A DNA stretch of 64,000 bases, from NCBI GenBank assembly GCA_963921825.1, contig OY997594.1, forward strand, positions 31,602,956-31,666,955, read 5' to 3'. Under the pieces are notes generated by a model that saw only the letters and a list, made by a program, of their open reading frames with translations, made no database searches and was not told the DNA's origin. This DNA is from Erodium maritimum (taxonomy: Eukaryota > Streptophyta > Magnoliopsida > Geraniales > Geraniaceae). Positions within the stretch are counted from its first letter, which is position 1. The number at the start of each line of letters is the position of its first letter. This document shows, piece by piece, positions 21,601 through 31,648 of the stretch. The position numbers and the translations under genes are program-made.

Positions 21601-24330
21601 GCATTACACTAGGTGTATTGGTTCGTGGTGACGTATTGATCGAACGAGTTTAACACTGTTAAGCCCACCGGTACTTTCAACACATTGACTAAAGGTATGG
21701 TATTACCGACTAACGTCAGTGGGAATTGGAAAGTGGAATAACAACTTAGTCAGATTGAAGGTTCTTTTCTTCTCCGATAGTGCGGATCGAATTTTAAGAA
21801 CCGAGTGCTGAAACAGCAAGCGTTCATCGAGCGCCATCAGCGACGAATGCCGAGCAGTGAGAGGCCGCAGCCTTGACCAGTAAACGGTCCGACCGGTCAC
21901 CGAAGATGACCGAGCAACGATAAGATCAGAGTAGCGCATCGGAAGCGTGGTGGGCCCGTACCCACATTAGTCGTAATCTCCAGTTCTTCTAACCCCACTA
22001 CAAGATTTAAGTCATAAGATTCGAACCGTCGAGGCGATGTGGTTTCACATCCTTGTTAGCAAGCGAAGGTTGCACGAGTGTGTCCCGTACGTGAGGAACT
22101 AAATGAAGGTGTGTTTCTTACGTTATCCCCAGAAGGACTAAGCTTAACCATGGGATTATGTCCTAGGAGCGAGAGCACCTCGTGATGAAATACCAGCTAC
22201 AAATAGTTGAGGGCGACTACCACAAGCTTTCAGGCCAGTAACAAGATGGCATCGAACGAGGAATTGTATGATAGGTCGGATTTTGTGCCACGTGTGAGCA
22301 CAGGAAAGATTAAGAGCTAACCGTTGTAGGTTTTAAGTTGTCAAGTAGCGAATGACGGAACCGCACGAGATTCTAAACTATTCAAGGTTTTCAAGATCTC
22401 AGTACGGGGTGCTTAACCCTTAAAGGGAGACTTGGGTGGATTTGACTATAAGTTGGTTGATTGATAGCTCGTGAACGGTATAAAGGATACCGCCGGTCGG
22501 GATGACCTTTGGCATTCGATCTGGGATCGTGTTGTGCAGTCGAGTGTAATTATCGTACGTTCAATGGTGGTGTCTTGAAGGACACCTACTCTCGACCAAG
22601 TACCAGTAAGGGGTTCTGTTGGTCCGTGTTGTTGTACGTCGTTCATCCGACTAGGTGTCGGTAGAGTTCATGGTAGTACTGAACCATGCACCAGTTTTGA
22701 GAACCTTTGTTTCGTGTTTTGATGATTTGGGTAAGATGCCTTTTGAGGTGGTTTGATTAATGCTGAGAACTGGTATCGATGTCAAGAGAACTATCGCGAG
22801 TGGGATAACCTTCTCGGTTGATCATAGTGAGATGTGGATGGCTTTCAGCGAGTTAAGTTTGTGTTAATTGTTGTGTGACTGACCCGTAGCAGGTTGAGTT
22901 TCGGGATAAGGTTTAACCGTTGTGACAGATGTGCTTGCCGATGGCTTGGTACGGGACGCGTACGTGCTTTACTGTTTACCCTGTGTTTGATGACCTGTTT
23001 ATTGATGTGGTTGCAGTTGGTGTTAATTCGTTTGTTTATGCTTCATGAGTGTGGTGGGGTTTTGAATTGAGGAGTGTGGTTACGAGTTCCGTGGGGGTTA
23101 GTTGTGCGACGCACCCGTATGCCAGACTTAGCATGACGGGAGGTGTTGAGTGAGTCATGTTTGAGGCATGCCTCTTTTCGACTATATGACGGTACGCGGT
23201 ACCCGTTGCTTGGCGGAGGTATACCTACCTTTTTCTTGGGATGTGATGAAGCGAGCGATTGTTCTAAACCCCGCAGCGGTTATGAGGACCTTTGTTTGGA
23301 TGATCACGTTTGTGTGTTGCTTGCTCGTCTTGAGTATGTGAGGTCGTGACAAGACCTGTTTGGAGTTCTAGTGAGAACTATTCGGGAGACGGTTATTAAA
23401 GAGAAATTGAGGAGTCACACCTTCGGATGGCTCCGTCCTTTTCCGATTTTCGGAGTTTTCCGATAAGACACTCATACCGAAGGAAGATCCCGGTATGGCA
23501 TGTCAGAACCGAAGTAGTTCTATCTGATGTGATACCGGTACAGTTGAGGATCAGGATAAGAAGTATCTACATCGAAGTCATTGATGACGGTCTGCTGTCT
23601 ACACTAAAATCGGAGTCAGTTAGAGGTTGCCAAGATCGTTTCTGGCATTCCTCAGTATCGGAGGTGGGTACGATTTACCCTTTGAGTTACGCGTTATTGG
23701 TCCATCAGATGTGGTAAATCGGATGGTTGTTCCGGACCGTGCAATGATCATGAGATACTTTGTCTTGAGGTAGTGGTTGTTACGTTTTACTTGATCGGGT
23801 AATCGTTTGTGGTTGGTCTTAGCATGGCGAATTTTGGATTTCTGGGTAATTTGTCCCTGTAAAGTTACTAAGAAGGAAATTGAGTGGTTATGGTTACGTG
23901 TAAATTCCTACTTCAGTTCGCCTTACGAGGTGTTTCGACACGATATCTATGACCGACGGGAGATTCCGGTATAGAATATCCAGACCGTTATAGAGTTTTT
24001 CAGTAAGACGTCTATACCGAGGTGGGATTCCGGTATAGGATGTTTTATACCGTCCTCCGGTATTCCTTAACGATTTGAGTGTTCTTTGACGTGTAGGGTA
24101 CCTCAGTGGTTCTTGAGTTATGGTTACATGTTAAAACTGCGAGCTGTGGAGAAAGGCTGTTGTTCACCGCCAAGTATGGCTTTTTGAGTAACCAGCGTGA
24201 ACTAGTGAAGCACGAGTTGGTAAAGGTCGAGTAAATGCGGAAAACGGTTAAAGACCGAGTAGAACCTACAGAAGAGTTACACAGACGACAGGCGCGGGCC
24301 TACTGAGTTTCATCGCGGGATCAGATATAT
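21601..24330 (+). other. Non-coding interior of gypsy element
   Basis: About 2.7 kb where RT, RNase H and integrase core would normally lie. I find none of the expected motifs (no D-D RT box, no HHCC, no DDE). A motif like CATACCG...GGGA(G/T)(A/T)(C/T)CCGGTAT recurs with variation near 23475-23500, 23950-23975 and 24010-24050. The region looks replaced or decayed. Confidence 0.6.
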
Positions 24331-24334
24331 GTGA

Positions 24335-24730
24335 GTGAGCCTAAGAGGGACCTTAACGGATCGACAACGACGGAGGCAAGTTGGCCCCGCAGTTTATCGA
24401 ACATTTGAAATCTTGGATCGGATTGGAGCCGTAGCTTATCGGTTAGCGTTGCCACCGAAGCTCGGGAACGTGCATAACGTTTTCCACATGTCCCAATTGC
24501 AGAAGTGCACGACAGATCCTTCCCACATTATTAAGTGGTCATACATCGAGGTAGCGGATGATGTCACATACGAGGAGCAGCCCGTCGAGATCTTGGGTAC
24601 AAAGGAGAAGGTCTCGCGGAACAAGACGATTCCGTTGGTCTTAGTGCAGTGGGGTCACCAAGGAGCTGGGTCCACGTGGGAGCGTGAGGATGAGATCCGC
24701 GCGAAGTATCCCCACCTGTTCGACCACTGA
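24335..24730 (+). pseudogene. Integrase C-terminus with chromodomain-like end
   Basis: 131 readable residues: RTFEILDRIGAVAYRLALPP, then VHNVFHMSQLQKC and VTYEEQPVEILGTKEKVSRN, ending WEREDEIRAKYPHLFDH just before the polypurine tract. In Tekay-type chromoviruses this is the integrase C-terminal domain (GPFEI..RVG..AYRL.LP, VFHVS.L) plus a chromodomain-like tail (W.....EATWE.E..M...YP.LF) that may guide integration. It is the only well-preserved coding block of the interior. The upstream integrase core is missing, so the reading frame here cannot make a full integrase. Confidence 0.85.
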
Positions 24731-24766
24731 GTTACTTGTTTTTAATTTCGAGGACGAAATTCTTTT

Positions 24767-24779
24767 AAGGGGGGTAGAT
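24767..24779 (+). promoter_or_regulatory. Polypurine tract
   Basis: AAGGGGGGTAGAT directly before the 3' LTR. The same AATTCTTTTAAGGGGGGTAGA context precedes the LTR of the chromovirus on the other strand near 37055-37066. It primes plus-strand DNA synthesis. Confidence 0.88.
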
Positions 24780-27339
24780 TGTAAGACCCGCCCCAATCGA
24801 TCCCGGTAGAACCGATGAATCCTAGCTAAGTTTGACTTTCGGCCAGAAAAGTCAACCGATGACTTGGAAAGTCATTCGGGACCTTTCCGGGGCCCAAAAA
24901 GCTTAGCCAACTTCACGGTTAGCTTAGTTGGGCCGTTTCCTTCAGTTTGACTATAATATTGTTTAAGTCAACCGTCGGTCAAATCTGGACTCTATATCGG
25001 TTGTGATCCGATAAAATATTGGAAAGCTGGAAATTATTTAAGTGGGAGTGACCTCACATGACACTTGTCATGCTTGGCTTGGAGGATGAAAATGAGGCTT
25101 CAAATGACCCTCATACCCTCCTAAGTTACCTTTAAAGGGATAAGACCTTAAGGGCTTTTGAGTAAATTGACATTTTAGGTCATTTAAAGGAAAGGGAGCA
25201 ACAATTCAGCTCATTCCTTGTTGGTGCAGCCGAAATTCACTAGGAGAGAGGAGGAGGAGAGCTCATTTCTTGAGGAAGAAGATAGAGAAGAAAGCTTGGA
25301 TTTTGGAGCTTGTTCTTGGTCTTTTGCCTTCATTTTCACTTCATCTCCTTCATCTCATCTCCCTAGAGGTAAAGATACTCCTAACTATCTATTTCATCCA
25401 CTTCCAATCTATGGGTTTTGGCTTAAAAGTTGAAGAACTTGCTTTATGGGTGTTGCTTGGAGAAGAAGTAGTGAAGTATGATGTTTGGATTGCATTTTGG
25501 TTGAAGTTTTGATGAACCCATTGAGGGTGTTGATGTTGGGTAACTTTGGATGAACATTTTGGAGTTGAGAGGACTTGGAAATGGGGTTTTAGGGTGATTT
25601 TCGTGAAACTCGAGTTGGGGAAGAAAGGGGAAGAAATTGTTCAGGTTTGATACGGAACGAGGAATGGAGAGTGCCACATTCCGGCCCTCTGAGTGGCACG
25701 GAACGTGTCACATTCCGGCCCTCTGAGTGGCATGGAACGGGTCACATTCCATATCAGACCCCAGAACTCAAACCCCTTCCTTTTAGCCCATTTTGATTCC
25801 TAAATCATTTCTCCAAACCTTAATTCCATTATTTGAGTGTTGTTCTGTACTTTGGGGATAAGAACATCGTTGAGTTATTAACTTTGGCCTTTTGGTGGTC
25901 TAAGACCGTGGGACCAAGCTAGGAAAGAAGGAAGAACGTGGACACAAGTTAGAGGAGCAAAGATCACGCCGGGACCCGAGTGAAGAACGGAGTGGTGACC
26001 ACCGGGCTTATCATCAGAGTGTTGAGAGGAAGACCTCGAGGTAGGGAAAGTCTTAACCTCTCGTTTAAATGCTTAGTATGCATGTTAGGTTAATAAAATT
26101 GGAAAGGTCCTAGCAATGCCTATAGGATGCGAATAACTAGAATAATTGTCTTTCAATTACTAATAACCGGAAGTGTCTAGTGGTGAATGAATAGGATGCC
26201 AATCACTAGTGTAATTCGCTTTCAATACTTGGGAATTGTTTGTCTGGTAGAGTGGCCTTGGCAAAGCCCTCGGATTAGTTGCGTGTTAGGATCACATGCT
26301 TGGTTGTTGGTTGCTTAGTGGATAGGCTAAAGAGTCTAACGGAACTAGTTGAATTGCATGTGTGAATGCTCGATTAAAGGTTTTTACGATTGGTTGATTA
26401 AACTCCTGCTTGGCTGTTGATTGTATTTGAATGATTGCTTGTATTCTTTAAGTGGTTGCTTGGAGCATCGAGTATGACTGGTTGTACCGAGCGGTGCAAT
26501 CAGGTGATCGATGCCCCGTTGGTTCGAGACTGGTAAGTGAACGGTAAGTTGTGATTGTGTGATTGGTGTGCTGTGGTTACGTGATTCGTGTACTGTGTGT
26601 TGTGATGAATTGGTGATGTGTGAGTTATGCGTGACAATGAATTGGTGGTTGTTGGGATTGGATTGTTTCGTGTTTCGGTTTAAGTGCGTATTCAATTATT
26701 AACTGATTATTATTGAATTGCCCAAGTGTATGCTTCCTATGGGAGTAATACCTTGGTTCCCGAGGACGTAAAATCCTTTGGAGACGTTTCTGAGAATCCC
26801 GATGATAAGCGCCCCGAAGGGTTGTTTCCGGTCGCCTCAATGTTATGCGTCTCCTCTGGATTTGAGGTAGAATCCGAGAGGACACATCATATGTGGATCG
26901 GAGGGTGGAGACTTCATGTGCCACGGCATTGGTTGGTTTACCTATTACTCGTGTTTGTTAAGATCTATCTTGTTGACTTTGTTGTTGACTTTATTGAGTT
27001 TAAGGTCCACCTTGTTATGTGTTTTCCCTACTAAGCGCAAGCTCACCCCTATGAGTTTATTGTTGTGTTTACAGGTTTGATTGAGGAGTAGAAGCTCGGG
27101 AGCTTCTCGGTGTGGGTGCATTGTAGAGACTTCGTTTTTAATCACTTTTCTGTTTTGAACAAACCTTGTGGAGGATTATTATTACACCCTGGAGGGTTAT
27201 TTGTGTTTTAAACTGAATTTCGTGGATTTGAGTTTCTTATTCGAGTTTTTCAGGAACTAAATGTTGAATTATTGCCTTTTAATCATTTATTACTAGTCAT
27301 GCCTCGAGTTCGGGCAAGAACCGGATTTTGGGCGTGACA
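24780..27339 (+). repeat. 3' LTR of gypsy element
   Basis: 2560 bases, the same length as the 5' LTR and almost identical to it. Differences seen by eye include CGCCCCAATCG for CGCTCCCAGTCG at the start, AGCGCCCCG for AGTGCCCCG, TACAGGTTTG for TACATGTTTG and GGATTTTGGG for GGATTTGGGG at the end. Confidence 0.93.
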
Positions 27340-27344
27340 GTTGT
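27340..27344. repeat. TSD, right copy, gypsy 16212-27339
   Basis: GTTGT, matching 16207-16211. The interrupted LINE RT resumes directly after it. Confidence 0.85.
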
Positions 27345-27533
27345 CATGTTCATTTCCTGCGGAATCTCTTCACCCGCAAATATATGTCTCACCCAATTGG
27401 TGACATCTGCCCCCACTGTACTCCAGTATTTCTGGTAGAAAAACGGATTGAGCCCATTCGGGCCCGGCGACTTCTTAGGCCCCATCGAGAATGTAACATC
27501 TCGCACCTCCTCCGACGTCACAACTCTCATCAA
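27345..27533 (-). pseudogene. LINE RT N-terminal fragment
   Basis: Reads VTSEEVRDVTFSMGPKKSPG then PNGLNPFFYQKYWSTVGADV, the finger region of LINE RT (family pattern: F.MGP.KAPGPDG....FYQ..W). It ends at MNMTT, where the gypsy element interrupts, and resumes at 16206. The Asp of the usual PGPDG is Asn here. Confidence 0.85.
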
Positions 27534-27534
27534 T

Positions 27535-28798
27535 GATTGTTCTGCTCCACTGAGATCTGTTGCTGAAATCTCGGAAAACCTTGTCCATCTCCCCTTGACT
27601 TCCTTGATAGCGTTTTATAGAACTCCAAAATGTGATCCCCTAGACCCGTGTCCCAGGTCAGTACATTCCCAGACTCATCCAGGAGTTTAGTGACCTTATT
27701 GATATTCTTTCTCTCTGACGCTGACACTTGAAAGAACTTCGTGTTCTGGTCACTCTCAGCATGCTAGTGTTTTTTTGCTCTCAGTCTCCAGAACTGCCCT
27801 TTCTTGTCTAGCGCCGTCTCGTAAAGATTTTGCAGAGCTCTACGTCTCCGGATACTCCTCCGGTCCACTCTTCCATTCAACCACAAAATGTCTCTCTCAT
27901 ACCTGACTATTTTCTTGGATAGCGCGTTGTACACGTCTTACCCCTCACCTTCAGTGCTTCCCCAGTTTCCCTCTTCTTTGTGGAGATATCCCGATCCTCG
28001 GGGCCCCCCACCACGATTAAATAACTTGTCCACATTTAGGGTCTTCCGCCCATATATTTCAAAACGGAATTGACGAGAGCCCACCGGGTCCACCCTGCGT
28101 TCCGAGTCTAACAGAATTGGTAGATGATCTGACGTGGATATTCCTAAATTGGCAAAATGAGCCTCCGGCCACATATGTCTATGGGCCTGGGACATAACAG
28201 CCCTATCCAGTTGCACCGCCATCCTCGTCTCCGGCTCACTCCCACTGTGCCAGGTAAATCCATACCCTTGAAGGGGTACATCGTGCACATACAAGTCCTG
28301 CGTCAAACATCGAAAGCCGCCAATCAGACTGTCTGGGTATCGCCACCCCCCTTTTCTCCTTATTTTGCAGGATACCTTTAAAATCTCCCATCAATAACCA
28401 CTTTGTTGATGCCGATGGATGCGTCCCCAGAGAACGGAGTAGATCCCACGTTTCCCACCGGAGTTCACGCTTTCCCTCCCCATAAATTCTGGTGAACCGG
28501 AACTCATCATCTACTGGGCCTATGATATCGACATCAATATACCTATCCCCTCCCGGGTGTGGCGTAACAGCTAACTCCATTGTCCATAGCAAGATCATCC
28601 CTCCCTTATGACCAATAACTGGTATTTTACATCCTCCCAAAAACCTTGTTTTGAGCTTCAACATCTCCACTTCCCCCTTCTTTGCCGAAGTTTCGCAGAG
28701 GAAAATGACTTGCGGTTTCTTGCGCCGAATCACCCCTTTCAGGTTTCCACCGACGCTAGTTTCCCTAGGTCCCTACAGTTCCACGATAGGATTCTCAT
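27535..28798 (-). pseudogene. LINE ORF2 apurinic-type endonuclease and linker, broken
   Basis: Starts with MRILSWNCRDLGKLAS (ATG at 28798), the canonical opening of plant LINE endonucleases. It frameshifts near 28740, then reads KPQVIFLCETSAK (catalytic Glu), WLLMGDFKGIL (family GDFN), and in another frame GYGFTWHSG, AVQLDRAVMS and STSDHLPILL (the SDH active-site motif). The domain nicks target DNA to prime reverse transcription. From 27727 comes the linker, with ERKNINKVTKLLDESGNVL before RT. There are several frame changes. The 420 nt upstream of the ATG contain no recognisable ORF1 domain. Confidence 0.85.
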
Positions 28799-29219
28799 AG
28801 GAAAACGCTACTCTCCGAACTGCTGATCGAATCGCCCTAACCACACCCCTGAACAAGATGGACCTCACTGGAGAACTTTGTCGGTCAGTGCTGTCCTCGT
28901 TCCCCAGCCCGACCCTGAGCTTGCGCTGGCCGACGAAGAGCCCTACCCAACCCTTCTGTCAACACACCAACCACCTCCGATGGAAGTGGGGCGACCAGAC
29001 CAGATTCTCCCCCCAGAATCGAGTCCTACTCTGTCGATCGAAACCCCCAAAACAAATCGAGAGGAAAAGAAATCAACGACTAACGAACTCACGAAAGCTT
29101 ACCCTCACCAACACGCTCGCTGGCGTCGGAGAAACACCTCCTCGTCGGCACCGAACCGCCACACGTGGTTGCCTTGTTCCACCGTCGCGAATTGCAAGGG
29201 CTAGGGCCTAAGCAAGACA

Positions 29220-29430
29220 GTTTTAAATTTATAAATTCTTTTTAATTTTTTTTAAAAAAATCTGTTTTTAATTTATAAATTCTTTTTTAAAAAAAAATCT
29301 GTTTTTAATTTTAAAAAATTAGTTTTAAATTTTAAAAATCAATTTTTAAATGTTAAAAGAAGTTTTTAAATTTAAAAATCAGTTTTTTATTTAAAAATAT
29401 CATTTCTTTATTTTGATAAAAAAATGTCCG
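29220..29430. repeat. AT-rich imperfect tandem repeats
   Basis: Many variants of CTGTTTTTAATTTTAAAAAT. Similar words flank the other side of the LINE at 13540-13580, so the LINE probably inserted into this array, which blurs its TSD. Confidence 0.7.
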
Positions 29431-30020
29431 ATGACGAGGCTCAAACGACGACGACGAGTTGTAATGAAATCTCAAGTTTCATTATCCATTATAGTTATTT
29501 AATTGTATTTATTAATTAGTTCTGTGTATTTTTAATTTATGTATTTATTAATTAGTTTTGTATATTTTTATTTCTATTTTATTTTCTTAATTAAATATAA
29601 ATTTAACAAATTCAGCAAAAATATAATTAGTTATCCAGTCAGCATTTCAAGAAGAGCATGATCCTCATATATGTTCCTCTTGATTTGAAACACTTTCAAT
29701 TTTAGAGGAATAAGAGTACAATTTATTCCAATCAATATTATATTCTGCCTCTGGCTTCCCTTAATGTACATTCTCTTCCACGTCTTTTTCCTCCTACCAA
29801 AGAAAGGAAATTCACCGCCGGTTAAATTTTTTTTTCCACCATTTCCATATTTAGCTACAGTTCTCGAAGAGGTAAAGCCGGCAGTCCCCATTTCGTAATT
29901 AAGTGAAGAAACGATGGCACATATTAAAGGACAGTATACTTCCTGTCACCATAAACGTACAAGCTGGCATGTCTCTTGACCCAGTGATCGATGAGAAAAA
30001 TAAACAATTAAAAAAGAAAC
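29431..30020. other. Intergenic, upstream of the PADRE gene
   Basis: AT-rich sequence without recognised elements. A minus-strand 86-codon open frame at 29891-29631 has a Lys/Arg-rich start but no family I recognise, and no evidence that it is a gene. Confidence 0.5.
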
Positions 30021-30028
30021 ATTATATC

Positions 30029-30038
30029 TGACGTGGCA
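30029..30038 (+). promoter_or_regulatory. ABRE/G-box-like element (TGACGTGGCA)
   Basis: TGACGTGGCA combines the TGACG core bound by TGA-type bZIP factors with ACGTGGC, the ABA-response core. It lies 13 bases upstream of the TATA-like box. PADRE genes are known to be stress-responsive, so the site fits, but its function is inferred. Confidence 0.5.
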
Positions 30039-30050
30039 CATTCCTTCTCC

Positions 30051-30059
30051 TACATATAG
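30051..30059 (+). promoter_or_regulatory. TATA-like box of the PADRE gene
   Basis: TACATATAG, 53-61 bases before the ATG at 30112, a normal plant TATA-to-start spacing with a short 5' UTR. Confidence 0.5.
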
Positions 30060-30111
30060 ACGTCAACTATACTCTTGTGCCTCCCATCGAGTGAGAGTGG
30101 TCGGAATCTGA

Positions 30112-30555
30112 ATGGGGCTGTGCAATTCATGCGAATCGACGCACGTGGCGACGGCGAAGGTGATCCTACCGGACGGGCGGTTGCAGGAGTACTCGTACCC
30201 CGTCAGGGCCTCCTGCGTGTTGCAGAAGCATCCCGCGACCTTCCTCTGTAACTCCGACGACATGGACTTCGGCGACGTCGTCTCCGCCGTCAACGACGAC
30301 GCCTTCCTCCACCCCGGCCAGCTCTACTTCGCCCTCCCTCTCACCCGCCTCCACCACCACCTCCAGCCCCACGAGATGGCCGCATTGGCCGTCAAGGCCA
30401 GCTCCGCCCTCACGAAGACCGGCGTCAAATGCGGCTGCCGCCGGAAGTCGGTGGCCCCGTTTGTGCTCGCCGGAGAGCAACGGAGAGTGGCGTCAGGCGG
30501 CGGTCGCCGGAGAGGAGAGAAGTTTACGGCGATGTTGAGTGCGATACCGGAGTAG
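30112..30555 (+). CDS. PADRE (DUF4228) domain protein
   Basis: A 147-residue intronless gene, the only intact host gene in the window. It opens MGLCNSCEST, a likely N-myristoylation site (Gly2) with adjacent cysteines for palmitoylation, so the protein is probably membrane-anchored. Next come ATAKVILPDGRLQEYSYPVR (residues about 13-32), the start of the DUF4228 fold, then a CNSDDMDF segment and the family hallmark HPGQLYFALPLTRL (about 67-80), HEMAALAVKASSAL, and a basic Arg/Gly-rich tail ending AMLSAIPE. Length and architecture match the short class of the plant family, whose members are induced by pathogens, cold and ABA; the biochemical role is unknown. High GC in an AT-rich setting is normal for these single-exon genes. 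The start is fixed by the MGxC motif and the TATA spacing. Confidence 0.92.
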   Translation: MGLCNSCESTHVATAKVILPDGRLQEYSYPVRASCVLQKHPATFLCNSDDMDFGDVVSAVNDDAFLHPGQLYFALPLTRLHHHLQPHEMAALAVKASSALTKTGVKCGCRRKSVAPFVLAGEQRRVASGGGRRRGEKFTAMLSAIPE

Positions 30556-31648
30556 TACTAGTAGGTGTAAGTTATATGTGTAAATATAGTGAACCAATTA
30601 TTGAGGAGGTACGATGTCAGACATCGTTATCGGGTAGTGCTCTCTGGCATTTTTTGTAATTATTAAAAGGGCAGTGTCCGAGAAATTGGCAAAGATAATC
30701 CAAGTTGGCCGGTCCACATTTTGGGATGATTCTGTCCTCCTCTTCCCCTTACATTAACAATCAACAACAGTGCTATACAACTATTTTTTGTTTCTTTCAA
30801 AACGCGTACCAACTTAACGTAATGATTACGGTGAGAGGACATTTTCATTATTATATCTTCATGTTTAGAGAATGCAAGATTGTATTACCTTACGCTAGGA
30901 CAATTGCCTGCGTGTTACTCGTTACATCTATCATGTCTATTTCTACAACTTCACAAGTTGTACAGAATGAGAACATTAAGATTGGAGTGAAATGATAAAA
31001 ATAAGGGATAACTATATAAATTGATTCCCCACTTCTGTCACATATGTATAAAAGGCTAAAGATTACATTGAATCAATTTTGACTTATTTTTAATCTAACG
31101 CTCTCAAGTGGAAAAATATGTTCTAGTATGTTTTGCCCATGACGGTTGGGGTTTGGCGATTCTATAATAATCCTATGGTGAAGAGTCATTACTTGATGTC
31201 ATGACGTAGAGGGTATGTCCATCGTTTCTCTTATGGCCGTGTTTAAAGCTTGTAGCGTAGGTGGAGACGGGGAGATTAAAGGACTCTCTAGTTGGAGCGG
31301 AGGCACTTATGAGATGTCAGCGTAGGGAAAAAGAAGAGAAAGAGTAGCTAAATTCAGCGTTGACATGAAATGATATCGACGAAAGACTATGGCTAGGCCC
31401 ATCTGAGACGACTCATGGTAAGGGGGAAACTTCTACTCCCGTAAAGGGTGGCAAGCACCCCTACTTATCCACCTGAGAGCTCCAAACAACAATAGGTGGT
31501 CTGTGGAATCTACTCGCATGACATGCTTCTCCTTATTCGTGGTTCAACTATTTTATTCACCCTCAGACCCTCTTTTAATAATACACTTACCAATGGTCTT
31601 GTTTTGAAGGGTTCTTGGGTGTAGAAAGCTATACTCGAGGGAGGGTAA
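30556..31648. other. Intergenic, downstream of the PADRE gene
   Basis: 3' flank of the PADRE gene and then AT-rich sequence with no supported gene. No convincing polyadenylation signal or repeat end was identified. Confidence 0.55.

Larger units (their letters stand above)
16212..27339 (+). mobile_element. Recent non-autonomous Ty3/gypsy (Tekay-like) element
   Basis: A complete 11.1-kb LTR retrotransposon: two 2560-bp LTRs (TGTAAGACCC...GGGGCGTGACA), initiator tRNA-Met primer site, 6.0-kb interior, polypurine tract and 5-bp TSD GTTGT. The LTRs differ by roughly 15 to 20 changes by eye (under 1 percent), so insertion was recent. The interior retains only a gag relic and the integrase C-terminus/chromodomain-like end. 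No protease, RT, RNase H or integrase core is readable. It was therefore probably copied in trans by an autonomous relative; the chromovirus at 34550-41790 shares its LTR ends and integrase tail. It lies inside, and is younger than, the RNase H LINE. Confidence 0.9.
13573..29219 (-). mobile_element. RNase H-type LINE, split by a gypsy insertion
   Basis: A minus-strand LINE whose two halves (29219-27345 and 16206-13573) join exactly at the GTTGT duplication made by the gypsy element at 16212-27339. In sense: a 420-nt leader, endonuclease, RT, zf-RVT region, and a C-terminal RNase H of the RVT_3 type. Almost no ORF1 is left upstream of the endonuclease start at 28798. The 3' end lies in AT-rich sequence around 13573-13588. 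A possible 11-bp TSD (GTTTTAAATTT at 13562-13572 and 29220-29230) is weak because both flanks are repetitive A/T. Confidence 0.82.

Noticed and set aside
29631..29891. Minus-strand 86-codon open frame upstream of the PADRE gene
   Set aside because: No recognisable domain, AT-rich composition and no supporting context; most likely chance.
30166..30480. Antisense open frame over the PADRE gene
   Set aside because: It is a shadow of the GC-rich coding sequence on the plus strand.
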